Origin: Pacificispira sp002696645
GTDB lineage: Bacteria > Pseudomonadota > Alphaproteobacteria > UBA8366 > Aestuariispiraceae
NCBI RefSeq assembly: GCF_048892425.1
Contig: NZ_JBLZHU010000002.1
Span: 248,001-312,000, forward strand
Reading direction: 5' to 3'
Length of the DNA: 64,000 nt
Below the pieces are notes generated by a model. The model did no database searches and was not told the origin of the DNA. It was given only the letters and a program-made list of their open reading frames with translations. Numbering within the stretch: the first letter of the stretch is position 1; the number at the start of each line of letters is the position of its first letter. A program made the position numbers and the translations under genes. Shown here piece after piece: positions 1 to 8,238 of this stretch.

Positions 1-861
1 TGGTTCCCAGACTGTGGCTTTCTCCACACCGGGCAGGCGGGCCAGGGCGCGAAATTCGGATGACATGGCCACCCAATCGTCGGTTTCAGCCATCACGGCA
101 GGCTTGCAGGCAACCGGATCGCGCAAAACGGCGAATCCATCCTTGGTCCCGACGGTGAAGGTGTAAAATCCGTCCAGATCTTTCAGGGCGGCTTCCAGCG
201 CTTCGGCCAGGCTGGCCCCTTCGGACAGGCGCCAGGACAGATACCCCGCTGCGACCTCTGAATCATTCTGGGTCTGGAACACCAGCCCCTTGTCGCGCGA
301 TAGCCAGCGCTTCAGCCCGTTGTGATTGGACAGCGAGCCGTTATGCACCAGGCACAGATCCGCCCCGGTATTGAACGGATGGGCCCCTTCGGTCGTCACC
401 GCGCTTTCGGTTGCCATGCGGGTATGGCCAATCATGTGACTGCCACTCATCTGGGTGACACCAAACCTGTCCATGACATCAACCGGCAGGCCGATTTCCT
501 TATAGATTTCCAGCGAACTGCCGGTACTCATGATGCGGATTTCCGGATGATGGGTCACCAGCCAGCGGCGCATCGTGTCGGGATCGCTGTGTGCGCTGAG
601 GATCGCATGGGTGGAACTGCGCGTGACAGAAACCGCAAAGCCTAGATCATTGGTCATTTCAGACGCGATCATCGCCCAATCGAATGCCTCGTCCGGGTCA
701 TAGACGGTTGCCTTGGCGCTGTCCGTTCCATCGCGATAGACCGCGAAACCCGCACTATCCGGGCCACGATCGGTCATTTCCATCAGCATCGGCGCGAAAA
801 GATGGCCCAGCTTGGATCGCAGATCCGGGTTTTTTAAATACAGTCCTACAATGCCACACAT
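1..861 (-). CDS. glxB: GlxB-type class II glutamine amidotransferase (3' end outside window)
   Basis: The gene starts at an ATG at 861 and stays open to base 1, giving 287 codons; the stop lies left of the window. The product begins MCGIVGLY, so Cys2 is the N-terminal nucleophile of an Ntn-type (GATase II) glutaminase, which releases ammonia from glutamine. Further family signatures are RMATESAVTTEGAHPF (about residue 145) and LCLVHNGSLSNHN (about 165). Free-standing amidotransferase proteins of roughly 300 residues in alphaproteobacteria are the GlxB subunit of a glutamate-synthase-like GlxBCD set, so little is probably missing. An AGGAG lies 9 nt before the ATG. The upstream same-strand XRE-cupin gene is a likely regulator. 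GlxC/GlxD cannot be checked here. A PurF-like function is unlikely because the phosphoribosyltransferase part is absent so far. Confidence 0.88.
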   Translation of the reverse strand, partial: MCGIVGLYLKNPDLRSKLGHLFAPMLMEMTDRGPDSAGFAVYRDGTDSAKATVYDPDEAFDWAMIASEMTNDLGFAVSVTRSSTHAILSAHSDPDTMRRWLVTHHPEIRIMSTGSSLEIYKEIGLPVDVMDRFGVTQMSGSHMIGHTRMATESAVTTEGAHPFNTGADLCLVHNGSLSNHNGLKRWLSRDKGLVFQTQNDSEVAAGYLSWRLSEGASLAEALEAALKDLDGFYTFTVGTKDGFAVLRDPVACKPAVMAETDDWVAMSSEFRALARLPGVEKATVWEP

Positions 862-895
862 CGCCGCGCTGCTCCTGTTATTAGCGGATGGGCGA

Positions 896-906
896 TATTA
901 CTAATA
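896..906. promoter_or_regulatory. Palindrome TATTACTAATA in the glxB leader, candidate operator
   Basis: A perfect 11-bp palindrome lies 35 bp upstream of the glxB start, in the AT-rich 72-bp gap after the XRE-cupin gene. Position and symmetry suit a repressor site, plausibly for that neighbouring regulator. Binding is inferred only. Confidence 0.3.
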
Positions 907-933
907 GGAAACAGATAATCTTACAAGGAATAT

Positions 934-1569
934 TTAGTCATCATCCGATTTGGTGCGCGCAGCGATCACCGACAGATAGATGGCCGGCAGCTCCAACAGC
1001 TCTGACGGGCCATGGGGCGACATGGAATCGAAGAACAGGGAGTCGCCGGGATTGAGCGTATAATATCTGTCCCCATGGCGATAATTGACCTTGCCCGACA
1101 GCATATGGATGAACTCCATCCCTTCATGGCGGAATTCATCATAGGGCTCGGATCCTTCATCCAGCTTGATCAGATAGGGTTCCATTTCCAGCGCGCCGCG
1201 CACGGAATGACCCAGCAGGTGATACAAGTGACCCGCCCGTGTGCCCCGCCGATCAATGCCGATCCCCTGACCCTTGGGCACATAGGATACATCGCGGCTC
1301 TGTTCCGTGGCGCTGAAGAAGGACGACAGCGGCACCGCCAGCGCCTCTGCCACGCTGGCCAGGGTCGCCAGCGACGGGCTGGTCTGGCCGGTCTCAATTT
1401 TCGACAGCATGCCCTGCGACAGGCCCGCCGCATCGGCCAGCATCGCCATGGTCATATCCTGGCGCTTCCGCTGCCGTCGGATCTCAGCCCCAATCGCCGC
1501 CTCCAGCTTCTGGGGCGGGGTAGCCTCACCGGGATCCTCGGTCGGATTATCAGTCGCATCCTGTGTCAT
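934..1569 (-). CDS. XRE-family regulator with C-terminal cupin domain
   Basis: This 211-residue cytoplasmic regulator has an N-terminal XRE helix-turn-helix (about residues 27-82, with GLSQGMLSKIETGQTSPS as turn and recognition helix). A C-terminal cupin follows (about 125-205, HEGMEFIHMLSGKV and LNPGDSLFFDSMSPHGP), which in this family usually senses a small metabolite. The reading frame extends upstream to 1647, but that would overlap the PfkB gene. The ATG at 1569 (MTQDATDN) leaves a 70-bp gap and is preferred. The same-strand position directly before glxB, with an AT-rich palindrome between, suggests control of the glx genes or of nitrogen/amine metabolism. The ligand is unknown. Confidence 0.85.
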   Translation of the reverse strand: MTQDATDNPTEDPGEATPPQKLEAAIGAEIRRQRKRQDMTMAMLADAAGLSQGMLSKIETGQTSPSLATLASVAEALAVPLSSFFSATEQSRDVSYVPKGQGIGIDRRGTRAGHLYHLLGHSVRGALEMEPYLIKLDEGSEPYDEFRHEGMEFIHMLSGKVNYRHGDRYYTLNPGDSLFFDSMSPHGPSELLELPAIYLSVIAARTKSDDD

Positions 1570-1639
1570 GGCGACCTGTCTACTCTTTTTGAAAAGAAAT
1601 GTCACATGGGCTTGTGCGACACTGTCCCTATCCGCAGGC

Positions 1640-2728
1640 TCATTCAAACGCCGCCTTCTTCAGCGCGTCCAGGGTCATCAATCCGCCCTGGGCATCGACA
1701 TGGCGCACGACCGATGCGGCATTATGCGCCGCCAACAGGGTTGCCCGGGGGCTGTCTTCGCCCCGCACCAACGCCGCTGCAAGGGTGGAGGCGAAGGCAT
1801 CACCCGCCCCGACGGTTCCCAAAACCTGTGTCTGGATCGCAGATTGGTGGTGCAGGCCGGTATCATCGGCCAGATAGGACCCGTTCGCGCCATGGGTGAC
1901 CGCGACATAGCGCGGCCCCAGATCCATAAGGCGGCGGGTATAGTCGGCCAGGCTCAGCCGGAACCCTTCAATCTCCAGGCAGGGCCCGGTTTCTCCCTCC
2001 AGCAATGGCGCAGACTGGCGCTCCCATCCGGTGCGATTGACCAGGGCCGGGACCAGGGCGCGGGCTTCCTCATAATTACAGACCAGCAGGTCGACATGGC
2101 GCAGACTGTCAAAGAACGGATCGGTCTTGCGCGTCAATTGCCGAATGCCCGGATTGACCGCCACAAAGGCCCCTGCCGCCTTGGCGTGGGAGACAATACT
2201 GGGAAACCGATTTGCCGAGTCATTGCTCAGATTGGTGACATAGACCAGATCGGCCCCCGCAAAGGCCTGGGGGGCGACATCCGCCTCCGTCAGGAAACCA
2301 TTGGCCCCGCGATGGGTGAAAATCGCCGCATTGCGATCATGGGACGCAATCATCACCGATACGGCGGTGGTCTCGCCGCCCGCTTCATCGGGGCCATCCC
2401 CCCGACAGGTCCGCACCAGGTTGGTCCCAATCCCTTCCTGGCTCAGCCGGTCGATGATCTTCTCTGCATTATGATCTTCGCCCAGCTTCACCAGCGCCGA
2501 CACATCCAGCCCCAGGCGCGCCAGCGACACCGCCGCATTCACCGCCCCGCCGCCGGTCTGGGTAATCACCGAAGACGCATCCACCTTGCGGCCTGGCTCC
2601 AGCAACAGGAAGGACGTCGTGCTGTTATGCAGCGTCATCCGCTCAATATCATCACTGGCCACCGTCGCAATAATATCCACCGTCGCCGACCCAACGGTAA
2701 TGGCTTTCAGGCGGGGCAAGGCGGTCAT
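1640..2728 (-). CDS. PfkB-family carbohydrate/nucleoside kinase
   Basis: A ribokinase-fold ATP-dependent kinase of 362 residues. The N-terminal Gly-rich substrate motif appears as TQTGGGAVNAAVSLARLG. The C-terminal signature GTVGAGDAFAS carries the anion hole and the catalytic Asp at about residue 310. The ATG at 2728 has an AAGGT 7 nt upstream, whereas the ATG at 2758 has no Shine-Dalgarno. It lies 78 bp after an MFS transporter on the same strand, so uptake and phosphorylation of one substrate is plausible. The substrate (sugar, nucleoside or pseudouridine) cannot be read from sequence. No pseudouridine kinase accompanies psuG at 44552, so this protein is one candidate for that role, as pure inference. 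Confidence 0.85.
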   Translation of the reverse strand: MTALPRLKAITVGSATVDIIATVASDDIERMTLHNSTTSFLLLEPGRKVDASSVITQTGGGAVNAAVSLARLGLDVSALVKLGEDHNAEKIIDRLSQEGIGTNLVRTCRGDGPDEAGGETTAVSVMIASHDRNAAIFTHRGANGFLTEADVAPQAFAGADLVYVTNLSNDSANRFPSIVSHAKAAGAFVAVNPGIRQLTRKTDPFFDSLRHVDLLVCNYEEARALVPALVNRTGWERQSAPLLEGETGPCLEIEGFRLSLADYTRRLMDLGPRYVAVTHGANGSYLADDTGLHHQSAIQTQVLGTVGAGDAFASTLAAALVRGEDSPRATLLAAHNAASVVRHVDAQGGLMTLDALKKAAFE

Positions 2729-2806
2729 GGGCGGACCTTGGGATGGGGGAAAGGACATTGCAGTGCGTCTTTGTGGCGTGTTGCTGACTGCATATTAGTG
2801 GCACCT

Positions 2807-4066
2807 TTAAGCGTTTGCTTCGCGTTCTGAGTCTGCTTGCTCTGCGGCCCAGGTTCCCGCTGCTTCTACCGCGACCAGCGATGAAGTTGGTATAACACCG
2901 ATATAGCTTTCTGTCTGATCCACTGGAACGGCGGCGCGCTGTGTCATGCGATATAGGGCATAGAGCGCAATTGCCCCAAAAGTCGCCCCCAGCACGACCC
3001 AGAATGCGAAAGGGCCAAGCCCCTCCATCGCCCAACCAGTAGCCATTGGACCAGCGATGGCACCCAGCCCGAAGATGAAGACAAGCCCCCCGGATGCTGC
3101 CGGCATATCTTCGGGTGAAAGGGAATCATTGGTATAGGCCAGAAACAGGGCATAAAGAGGTGTTGTCATCCCTCCAGCCAAAAAGGCTGCTGCCATTAAG
3201 GGCCAAAGACCGCCGTCGGTAACCCACCCCAATATGCACGCCACCGCGCCAAGACAGGCCGCGCCAAAAATCAGCTTACGCCGGTCTACCCGGTCTGAAA
3301 GCCAGCCGATGGGATATTGAAATACCAGCGCGCCCGCGAACAACATCGCGACAAACAACGATATCTGGGCGACCGGCATTCCAATCTGAGTGCCAAAAAC
3401 CGCCCCCATACCTGATTGCGTCGCATAGACTGTCCCTAATAGGAAGATCCCAACTGTGCCCAGCGGAGAACTCGAAAAAAGGGTACGCAACGGCATTGGG
3501 CGCGCAACCTCAACCGTTGGGGCGGAGGCAACAGATAACAAAATCGGCGCGAAAGAAATAGATACCAAAATGGAGGCGCCGATGAAGAGTACAGAGGTCC
3601 CGGCATCTCCCAGCGTCAGGAGTCCCTGCGCCCCGATGATGCCAAGTGTCTGCGCGATCATATAAGCCGAAAGAACCTTGCCGCGTGTTTCGTTGGTGGC
3701 AGCATTGTTCAGCCAACTCTCAGCCGTGACATAAACACCAGACATACAAAAACCAATAAGTATCCGCAGGAGCGTCCAGGTCCAGGGTTCGGCCAGTAAG
3801 GGAAATGTGATCAGCGCCGCCGACATAAAACTGCCAAGTGCCGCAAAGACGCGCACATGCCCAACCCGCCGGATCAACAAGGGGCTAAGACGCGCACCGG
3901 AAAGAAAGCCGATAAAATAGCCAGAGGTGACAATAGCCAGTTCCAGGGACGAAAAGCTCTCAATCCCGCCACGAAGACCAATAAGGGTGAAATGCATGCC
4001 GTTGCCCAGCATGATGAACACGATACCAATGAGAAGGGGCCAGACCCCGGATAACACTTTAATCAT
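2807..4066 (-). CDS. MFS transporter, YcaD-like
   Basis: A 419-residue inner-membrane protein with about 12 hydrophobic segments. It has the MFS inter-helix motif in the second half (GWLSDRVDRRKLIFG) and its weaker N-terminal counterpart (SGARLSPLLIRRVGHVR). The substrate is unknown; YcaD-like members are uncharacterised drug/metabolite transporters. The last 45 or so residues are a hydrophilic cytoplasmic tail. The start has AGAGAGGTG 5 nt upstream. It is the first gene of a same-strand run with the PfkB kinase, and codon usage looks slightly more AT-rich than in the downstream genes. Confidence 0.85.
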   Translation of the reverse strand: MIKVLSGVWPLLIGIVFIMLGNGMHFTLIGLRGGIESFSSLELAIVTSGYFIGFLSGARLSPLLIRRVGHVRVFAALGSFMSAALITFPLLAEPWTWTLLRILIGFCMSGVYVTAESWLNNAATNETRGKVLSAYMIAQTLGIIGAQGLLTLGDAGTSVLFIGASILVSISFAPILLSVASAPTVEVARPMPLRTLFSSSPLGTVGIFLLGTVYATQSGMGAVFGTQIGMPVAQISLFVAMLFAGALVFQYPIGWLSDRVDRRKLIFGAACLGAVACILGWVTDGGLWPLMAAAFLAGGMTTPLYALFLAYTNDSLSPEDMPAASGGLVFIFGLGAIAGPMATGWAMEGLGPFAFWVVLGATFGAIALYALYRMTQRAAVPVDQTESYIGVIPTSSLVAVEAAGTWAAEQADSEREANA

Positions 4067-4224
4067 GAGTCACCTCTCTGTATCAGGCGGTCTTTCTCAA
4101 AATACAGTTCAGTTTCTTCATTGCTGCTTTTGTTGCAGCGCCGTATGCGTGCAGGTTTACGACAAAGAACAATAGAGAACGCTGCGCCACTAAAGGGCAC
4201 CCATCGTAGAAACTCATATGGCTA

Positions 4225-4251
4225 TTGATTTGGCCACAGGTGACCAATCAA
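4225..4251. repeat. Spaced inverted repeat TTGATT...AATCAA
   Basis: TTGATTTGG (4225-4233) faces CCAATCAA (4244-4251), imperfect by one base. It may be an operator for either flanking gene. The spacing (13 bp between the TTGATT and AATCAA arms plus GG/CC) does not fit an FNR box. Confidence 0.3.
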
Positions 4252-4305
4252 GACCACATCCACCTTGGTGCGTCCTATAGGCTTTCTGCAAAAGAAAAAG
4301 GACCC

Positions 4306-4344
4306 AGCGATTGGAGTAAGATTCTGAAAAACATTCCAATCGCT
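4306..4344. repeat. Perfect 10-bp inverted repeat with 19-bp spacer
   Basis: AGCGATTGGA (4306-4315) and TCCAATCGCT (4335-4344) are exact inverse complements. The pair lies about 90 bp upstream of the hypothetical gene at 4437. No T-run follows, so an operator or RNA hairpin in a leader is more likely than a terminator. Confidence 0.4.
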
Positions 4345-4436
4345 ACAGAAGATGGAATTCATTTAAACTCCGCTTTAGACTAGGGTCAGTTTGTTAAGCT
4401 TAAACGCGAACAAGAAAACAAAAAGGTGTGTAAACA

Positions 4437-4883
4437 TTGGGTTTCGATAAACCGCCGCCAGAAATTGGCCCTCATGAAGAGCGAGAACTTGAGTTGATGT
4501 TGGCGGGCGTCAAGCCGCTGGCCTATTTCTCGGAGTTGACACGCGCCGAATTTGAATTCCCCGACGCGGAGTTTGAACCCCATGTGCAAGCGGGCCGGAT
4601 TATCAAACGGGATATCCTGCACATTCAGAAAATGTTTGGTCAGGATGAGGAAATTCGCTCTCTCTACTATGCGTTGCCAGGCGAGGAATGGCGAATCGAC
4701 AAGGCCCATGCGAACCGCTTGCGGGGTTATCAGACCCGCAAAGAAACAGAGCATGACTCTCGCGAGATGGGTGAGCTGCTTGGTTATACCAAGCACGAAA
4801 TCGATTGTTTCATAAGCTGGAGGGCTCGAATAAAAAAAGCAAGACGCGACGGGGATTGGACCCCGTCGCGTTCGACCACTTAG
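4437..4883 (+). CDS. Conserved-looking hypothetical protein, 148 aa
   Basis: Starts at TTG with AAGGTG about 9 nt upstream. The product is hydrophilic and cytoplasmic, with no signal peptide or membrane segment. The N-terminal stretch (IGPHEERELELMLAGVKPLA) and the middle (YYALPGEEWRIDKAHA) read like a conserved domain, but I cannot name the family. The last about 12 codons run through the hairpin that ends the convergent gene at 4886. The C-terminal tail (RRDGDWTPSRSTT) is therefore encoded by terminator DNA and may be recently acquired. It is an orphan: no operon partner. Confidence 0.7.
   Translation: MGFDKPPPEIGPHEERELELMLAGVKPLAYFSELTRAEFEFPDAEFEPHVQAGRIIKRDILHIQKMFGQDEEIRSLYYALPGEEWRIDKAHANRLRGYQTRKETEHDSREMGELLGYTKHEIDCFISWRARIKKARRDGDWTPSRSTT
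4832..4871 (-). terminator. Rho-independent terminator inside the 3' end of the opposing gene
   Basis: An 11-bp perfect stem (4844-4854 with 4861-4871, loop of 6) is followed on the minus strand by CTTGC and then seven T's (4832-4838). It ends the gene that stops at 4886. On the plus strand it lies within the last codons of the 4437 gene and lacks a downstream T-run there. Confidence 0.85.
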
Positions 4884-4885
4884 AA

Positions 4886-5221
4886 CTATGATTTTAGCCA
4901 ACAGTCTGCGCATACAGTTGGAGAATACACACCACCGTGCTTTGCTCCGCACTCTGAGCAAGTGTATCGTGGCGACCTTGCCGCAAGCCCTGTTTCCGTT
5001 GGTCCACCTGGGCGCATCAAGCCATCAACTTGAAGGCCATTGTCACTCTGGAATCGCTTGATTCCGTCAAACATCGGGGTATCAGGGTATTCTGTGATCC
5101 CATAGTCTGGTTCACGATAGTAGCCTTGCGCCTGAAGCCTGAGTTTGGTTTGCACAACATCTCCAGGATCAGCGGGATACCCGCCACCCAGCGTTTGTTG
5201 AAGCCAGTACTTCGTTGCCAT
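4886..5221 (-). CDS. Peptidoglycan-binding-like protein with C-terminal zinc ribbon
   Basis: The 111-residue product begins MATKYWLQQ. The reading frame continues upstream to 5398, but that part resembles nothing and the ATG at 5221 has a GGAG about 8 nt before it. Residues about 20-82 carry the repeat-like signature GYYREPDYG, PMFDGIKRFQSDNGL and VDGLMRPGGPTE of PG_binding_1-type domains seen in phage-like or secreted wall-binding proteins. The C-terminus adds CSEC-x9-CADC, a four-cysteine zinc ribbon that is unusual for this domain. No signal peptide is visible. A terminator follows 12 bp after the stop. Orphan gene near a tRNA, possibly from a mobile element. Confidence 0.7.
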   Translation of the reverse strand: MATKYWLQQTLGGGYPADPGDVVQTKLRLQAQGYYREPDYGITEYPDTPMFDGIKRFQSDNGLQVDGLMRPGGPTETGLAARSPRYTCSECGAKHGGVYSPTVCADCWLKS

Positions 5222-5612
5222 TTCCGTACTCCATATTGAACATCCTCCGCCGATTGGTGTGTTCAGCGGGATCCCGATTGCCTTGCTCTTCACCAACACC
5301 CGTGGGGCACCGGGAAGAGCGCTCAATTTGCGCTGGAGTAACGCGTTGTCCGTCCGGTTATCAGGGCCTCTGAGAGACAGCCCCGGCCTTTCGGGCACAT
5401 TTCTTCGATCCGTTGACTGCGCGGTCGCCAGAGAGGGGTTATCCTAAAAGGGCCCGGTCTTATTATGGGCAAAAACCTCAAAAGTTCAATTTAAAAAGAA
5501 CAAAAAGAAAATTAATCTGTTCTGGTGCTGAGAATTAATCATGCTCGACGGTGAGCACGCTGAAGCTGGGCACCGGCAAAGACGGGATTGGAATTATATT
5601 ATTGAGAAAAAA
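5222..5612. other. 391-bp gap next to tRNA-Arg
   Basis: No gene supported. The part near 5222-5398 is open on the minus strand but its translation looks non-native. The part 5450-5612 is AT-rich. It lies directly downstream of the tRNA 3' end, a position where integrated elements often sit. I saw no repeat of the tRNA 3' end that would mark an attachment site. Confidence 0.5.
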
Positions 5613-5689
5613 TGGCGCGCCCCGAGAGGTTCGAACTCCCAACCTCCTGATCCGTAGTCAGGTGCTCTATCCAGTTGAGCTAGGGGCGC
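5613..5689 (-). tRNA. tRNA-Arg(ACG)
   Basis: The 77-nt gene reads on the minus strand from GCGCCCCTAG to a genomically encoded CCA (5613-5615). The acceptor stem GCGCCCC/GGGGCGC pairs fully. The anticodon arm is CCTGA-CTACGGA-TCAGG with anticodon ACG (plus-strand bases 5653-5655), to be edited to ICG by TadA. The T arm contains GTTCGAAC. A run of T's directly follows the CCA. Confidence 0.97.
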
Positions 5690-6436
5690 GCAGGCGTCCG
5701 CTGGTGCGGTGACGCGGCGCGGTTGATAGGCGATGTGGGACGGGTTGGCAAGGGTGATTTTCGCAAAAATGTAAAATCCGGGTGGTATCGGATGGATGGG
5801 TGCGGTGCTGGAGATAATATGGGGGGCGTGGGTCCGGCGTGCATCGCGGCTGTGTTGCAGGGAGGGCACAGTCCCGGCCAAGAGCGCCGTTGGATGGGAA
5901 AAACCGCGTGAGTCCAATGGGATTCGCGCTATTGTCTATCAGAATGCGGGTTGTCCCCGCGCAAAGGGTAAAGTAGTATCCGCTCAGTCGGATTGCTTTG
6001 GGGCCTGGCGACGGGTGCGGTTTGTCCTTTAGGATAAGCACTTAGCTGGCGTTTAAGCCGCCCTGATGGGGCGTGTCTGACAGTGGATTTAGGGTCCGGG
6101 TTCCGATGCGGATTTTGGGAGCCAGGGCCTGGCGGAGACGGTCGCGCGTTTTGAGGGATTGGTCGGGCGGATTGGTCAGATCAATTGGATTTGCGGAACG
6201 CGGCGGGTGGAAGAATTGGGGGAGTGCCGGACAAACGCTGGATCACGGGATCATGGGGACACCGATTGTTGGGTGAACCGGATCAAATATCCTGTTAAAA
6301 TCCGGGTGCGTTTGACGGTAAGTGTGGAAAGCAACCGCAGACAGGCTTCTGATGATGGGGGTCTTTGGCGGGGGTTTTGATTTCGGAGGATTTCGGGCGT
6401 CACGGCGACCTGATTAAAGATAGGGCGGTGCAGGGC
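5690..6436. other. 747-bp gap without recognisable genes
   Basis: Between the tRNA 5' end and the lipoprotein gene no reading frame has convincing composition, a ribosome site or similarity to a known family. The tRNA promoter must lie just right of 5689. I see nothing else definable. Confidence 0.5.
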
Positions 6437-7591
6437 ATGACCACTTCTTTTAAAATGCTAGGCTTGATCGGCGCGACCTGCGTGATGCTGACGGGATGTG
6501 ACTCCCTGTGGCCGTCACTGGACTCGCAAGACCCGGCTGGCGGTTCTTCGACCCCGACCACGGCGGCCAGCCCGACCGGCTCGGCTGCTCAAGGCACCAA
6601 TCAAACCACGGCCCCGACCGCGATGACCCTTAGCGATGCCGGAACGGTCTCTGCCGAGCGCACGGCTGTCTATAATGGCACCACGGCGGTGGGTGAGCGT
6701 ATCGCGCAGATGGAGCGCGACCTGAACCAGTTGACCGCCAATGTGTCCGAGCTGAAATCCCAACTGAATGCTATTCGTGGCAACAGCGCGGCCAGTGCGA
6801 CGGCCTATCATACGGCCAAGGCGGATATCACATCGCGTCTGCAATTGGGCACAACGCCGGGCAATCCCATTCTGGTGGATCAATGGAACCAGGCGCAGAC
6901 CTCTCTGGCGACGGTGGAACAGACCATCCCCGCCTTGTCGTCACTGCACAGCAAAGCTTCTGACGAGGCCGCTTTCGGGAAATTCCTGTTGAGCACGGTT
7001 CAGGCAACCTATGGCCTGAGCGGCGCCGTGGACGAGGATCATGCCCGCCTGCGCATCCTGGAAGATTCGGTCTATCAATCGCTGGTCGATCTGGACCGGA
7101 TGCTGACCAGCGTGACCCAGGAAATCAATCGCCATAATCTGTATGTCTCGAACGAGCGTCAGAATATGACGACCCTGGCGCTGGGCATCAAGAACGGGGA
7201 ATTGTACGGTACCAATATCGCCAGCCGCTCCTTTGCGCTGGTCGAGGCTGCGGCGGCCAGCCAGGCCTCATCAAGTGCGGGTATTTCTCCGAATGCGGAG
7301 CCGCTGGTGATCATCCGCTTTGACCGCGATAACGTCCCCTATCAGCAGGCGCTGTATAACGCCGTCAGCCAGGCACTGACCGCAAAGCCTGATGCCGTGT
7401 TCGATCTGGTGGCTGTCAGCCCGAATGGGGGCAATGCCGCCCAGGTGGCGCTGAACGGGTCCGCCGCGCGGCGCAATGCGGAAGACGTGCTGCGCACGCT
7501 GACGGATATGGGGGTTCAGCCGGGTCGGATTAATCTGTTGGCCGATACCCGCAACACCGCCCAGAACGAAGTGCATCTATACGTTCGATAA
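6437..7591 (+). CDS. Outer-envelope lipoprotein with coiled coil and OmpA-like C-terminus
   Basis: The 384-residue product starts MTTSFKMLG at 6437; the frame is open from 6365. A lipoprotein signal peptide ends in LTG-Cys21, followed by a Thr/Ser/Pro-rich linker (about 25-70). A helical coiled-coil stretch follows (about 95-260, e.g. RIAQMERDLNQLTANVSELK). The C-terminal about 95 residues (LVIIRFDRDNVPYQQALYNA, SAARRNAEDVLRTLTDMGV, PGRINL) resemble the OmpA-like fold in which the protein grips peptidoglycan. Asp at the +2 position could retain it in the inner membrane if the Lol rule applies. The specific role is unknown. Monocistronic, 91 bp before the DUF4864 gene. Confidence 0.75.
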   Translation: MTTSFKMLGLIGATCVMLTGCDSLWPSLDSQDPAGGSSTPTTAASPTGSAAQGTNQTTAPTAMTLSDAGTVSAERTAVYNGTTAVGERIAQMERDLNQLTANVSELKSQLNAIRGNSAASATAYHTAKADITSRLQLGTTPGNPILVDQWNQAQTSLATVEQTIPALSSLHSKASDEAAFGKFLLSTVQATYGLSGAVDEDHARLRILEDSVYQSLVDLDRMLTSVTQEINRHNLYVSNERQNMTTLALGIKNGELYGTNIASRSFALVEAAAASQASSSAGISPNAEPLVIIRFDRDNVPYQQALYNAVSQALTAKPDAVFDLVAVSPNGGNAAQVALNGSAARRNAEDVLRTLTDMGVQPGRINLLADTRNTAQNEVHLYVR

Positions 7592-7682
7592 GGCCTGATC
7601 TTCAAAACGATGATCCTATCGCGGCGGCACTGCGTATCTTTCCTATGGGAGGGGCTGTTGTGTCATTCGGGAGAATGGGGTC

Positions 7683-8108
7683 ATGAAACACATGTTTCGG
7701 TGGGTTGCTGTTGGTCTGTTGATGGGGTTGTGCGCGACCACAGCGGGCGCACAGGGTGATCCGGCACAGGCCACGGTCAAGCGTGTCATTCAGGAACAAC
7801 TCTCTGCCTTTGCCCAGGGCGACAAGACCGGCGCCTATTCCTATGCCGCACCGGTCATTCAACAGCGCTTTTCCAATCCTGATATTTTCATGCAGATGGT
7901 CACGTCCGGGTATCCAGCGCTGATCAGCCCAAAGATTGTTGATTTCAAAGACTATGAAATACGGGGCGGGCGGGTCGAACAGGATGTGATGATCATCGCC
8001 AGCGATGGATCGGCCTGGATGGCGCATTATTCCTTACAGCAGATGGAAGACGGCCTCTGGCGGATATCCGGTTGTTGGCTGGAAAAGCTGCCGGGCGGAT
8101 TTGTTTAG
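7683..8108 (+). CDS. DUF4864 periplasmic protein
   Basis: A 141-residue protein with a Sec signal peptide (cleavage near AGA23-Q). The mature part is one small alpha+beta domain (VKRVIQEQLSAFAQGDKTGA, YSYAAPVIQQRF, GYPALISPK) typical of DUF4864, an NTF2-like fold of unknown function common in alphaproteobacteria. It ends with a Trp-Arg-Ile-Ser-Gly-Cys strand (WRISGCW). A strong terminator follows at 8141. No partner gene gives a clue to the role. Confidence 0.8.
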   Translation: MKHMFRWVAVGLLMGLCATTAGAQGDPAQATVKRVIQEQLSAFAQGDKTGAYSYAAPVIQQRFSNPDIFMQMVTSGYPALISPKIVDFKDYEIRGGRVEQDVMIIASDGSAWMAHYSLQQMEDGLWRISGCWLEKLPGGFV

Positions 8109-8140
8109 CCGGACGCAGGGCGAAATTGACGCTGGCATAC

Positions 8141-8173
8141 AAAAAAACCCCATCCTGAAAAGACGGGGTTTTT
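8141..8173 (+). terminator. Bidirectional rho-independent terminator
   Basis: AAAAACCCC-A-TC pairs with GA-C-GGGGTTTTT around a CTGAAAA loop, with A's before and T's after the stem. It can end both the 7683 gene and the leftward small gene at 8239. Confidence 0.88.
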
Positions 8174-8238
8174 CTGACCGAAGTCCAATGCGGTGGAAGG
8201 GGGACCACCCCATTTTAACGGACTGTCGGAGGGGGGCT

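Larger units (their letters stand above)
4067..4436. other. 370-bp gap between divergent genes, with two inverted repeats
   Basis: No convincing coding sequence. The gap is AT-rich and separates the leftward MFS gene from a rightward hypothetical gene. It contains two spaced inverted repeats, listed separately at 4225-4251 and 4306-4344. Promoters for both flanking genes must lie here, but no clear -35/-10 pair stands out. Confidence 0.6.

Noticed and set aside
1307..2830. 507-codon open frame on the plus strand
   Set aside because: It is antisense to the PfkB kinase and the XRE regulator, both of which have clear family motifs; its product resembles nothing.
5222..5398. 59-codon upstream extension of the zinc-ribbon protein
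   Set aside because: The extra residues have no resemblance to wall-binding proteins, and a good ribosome site precedes the ATG at 5221; a remnant of an older gene cannot be excluded.
5723..6380. Short plus- and minus-strand frames around the tRNA and in the 747-bp gap
   Set aside because: Composition is unlike the neighbouring genes, there is no ribosome site, and some run across the tRNA gene.
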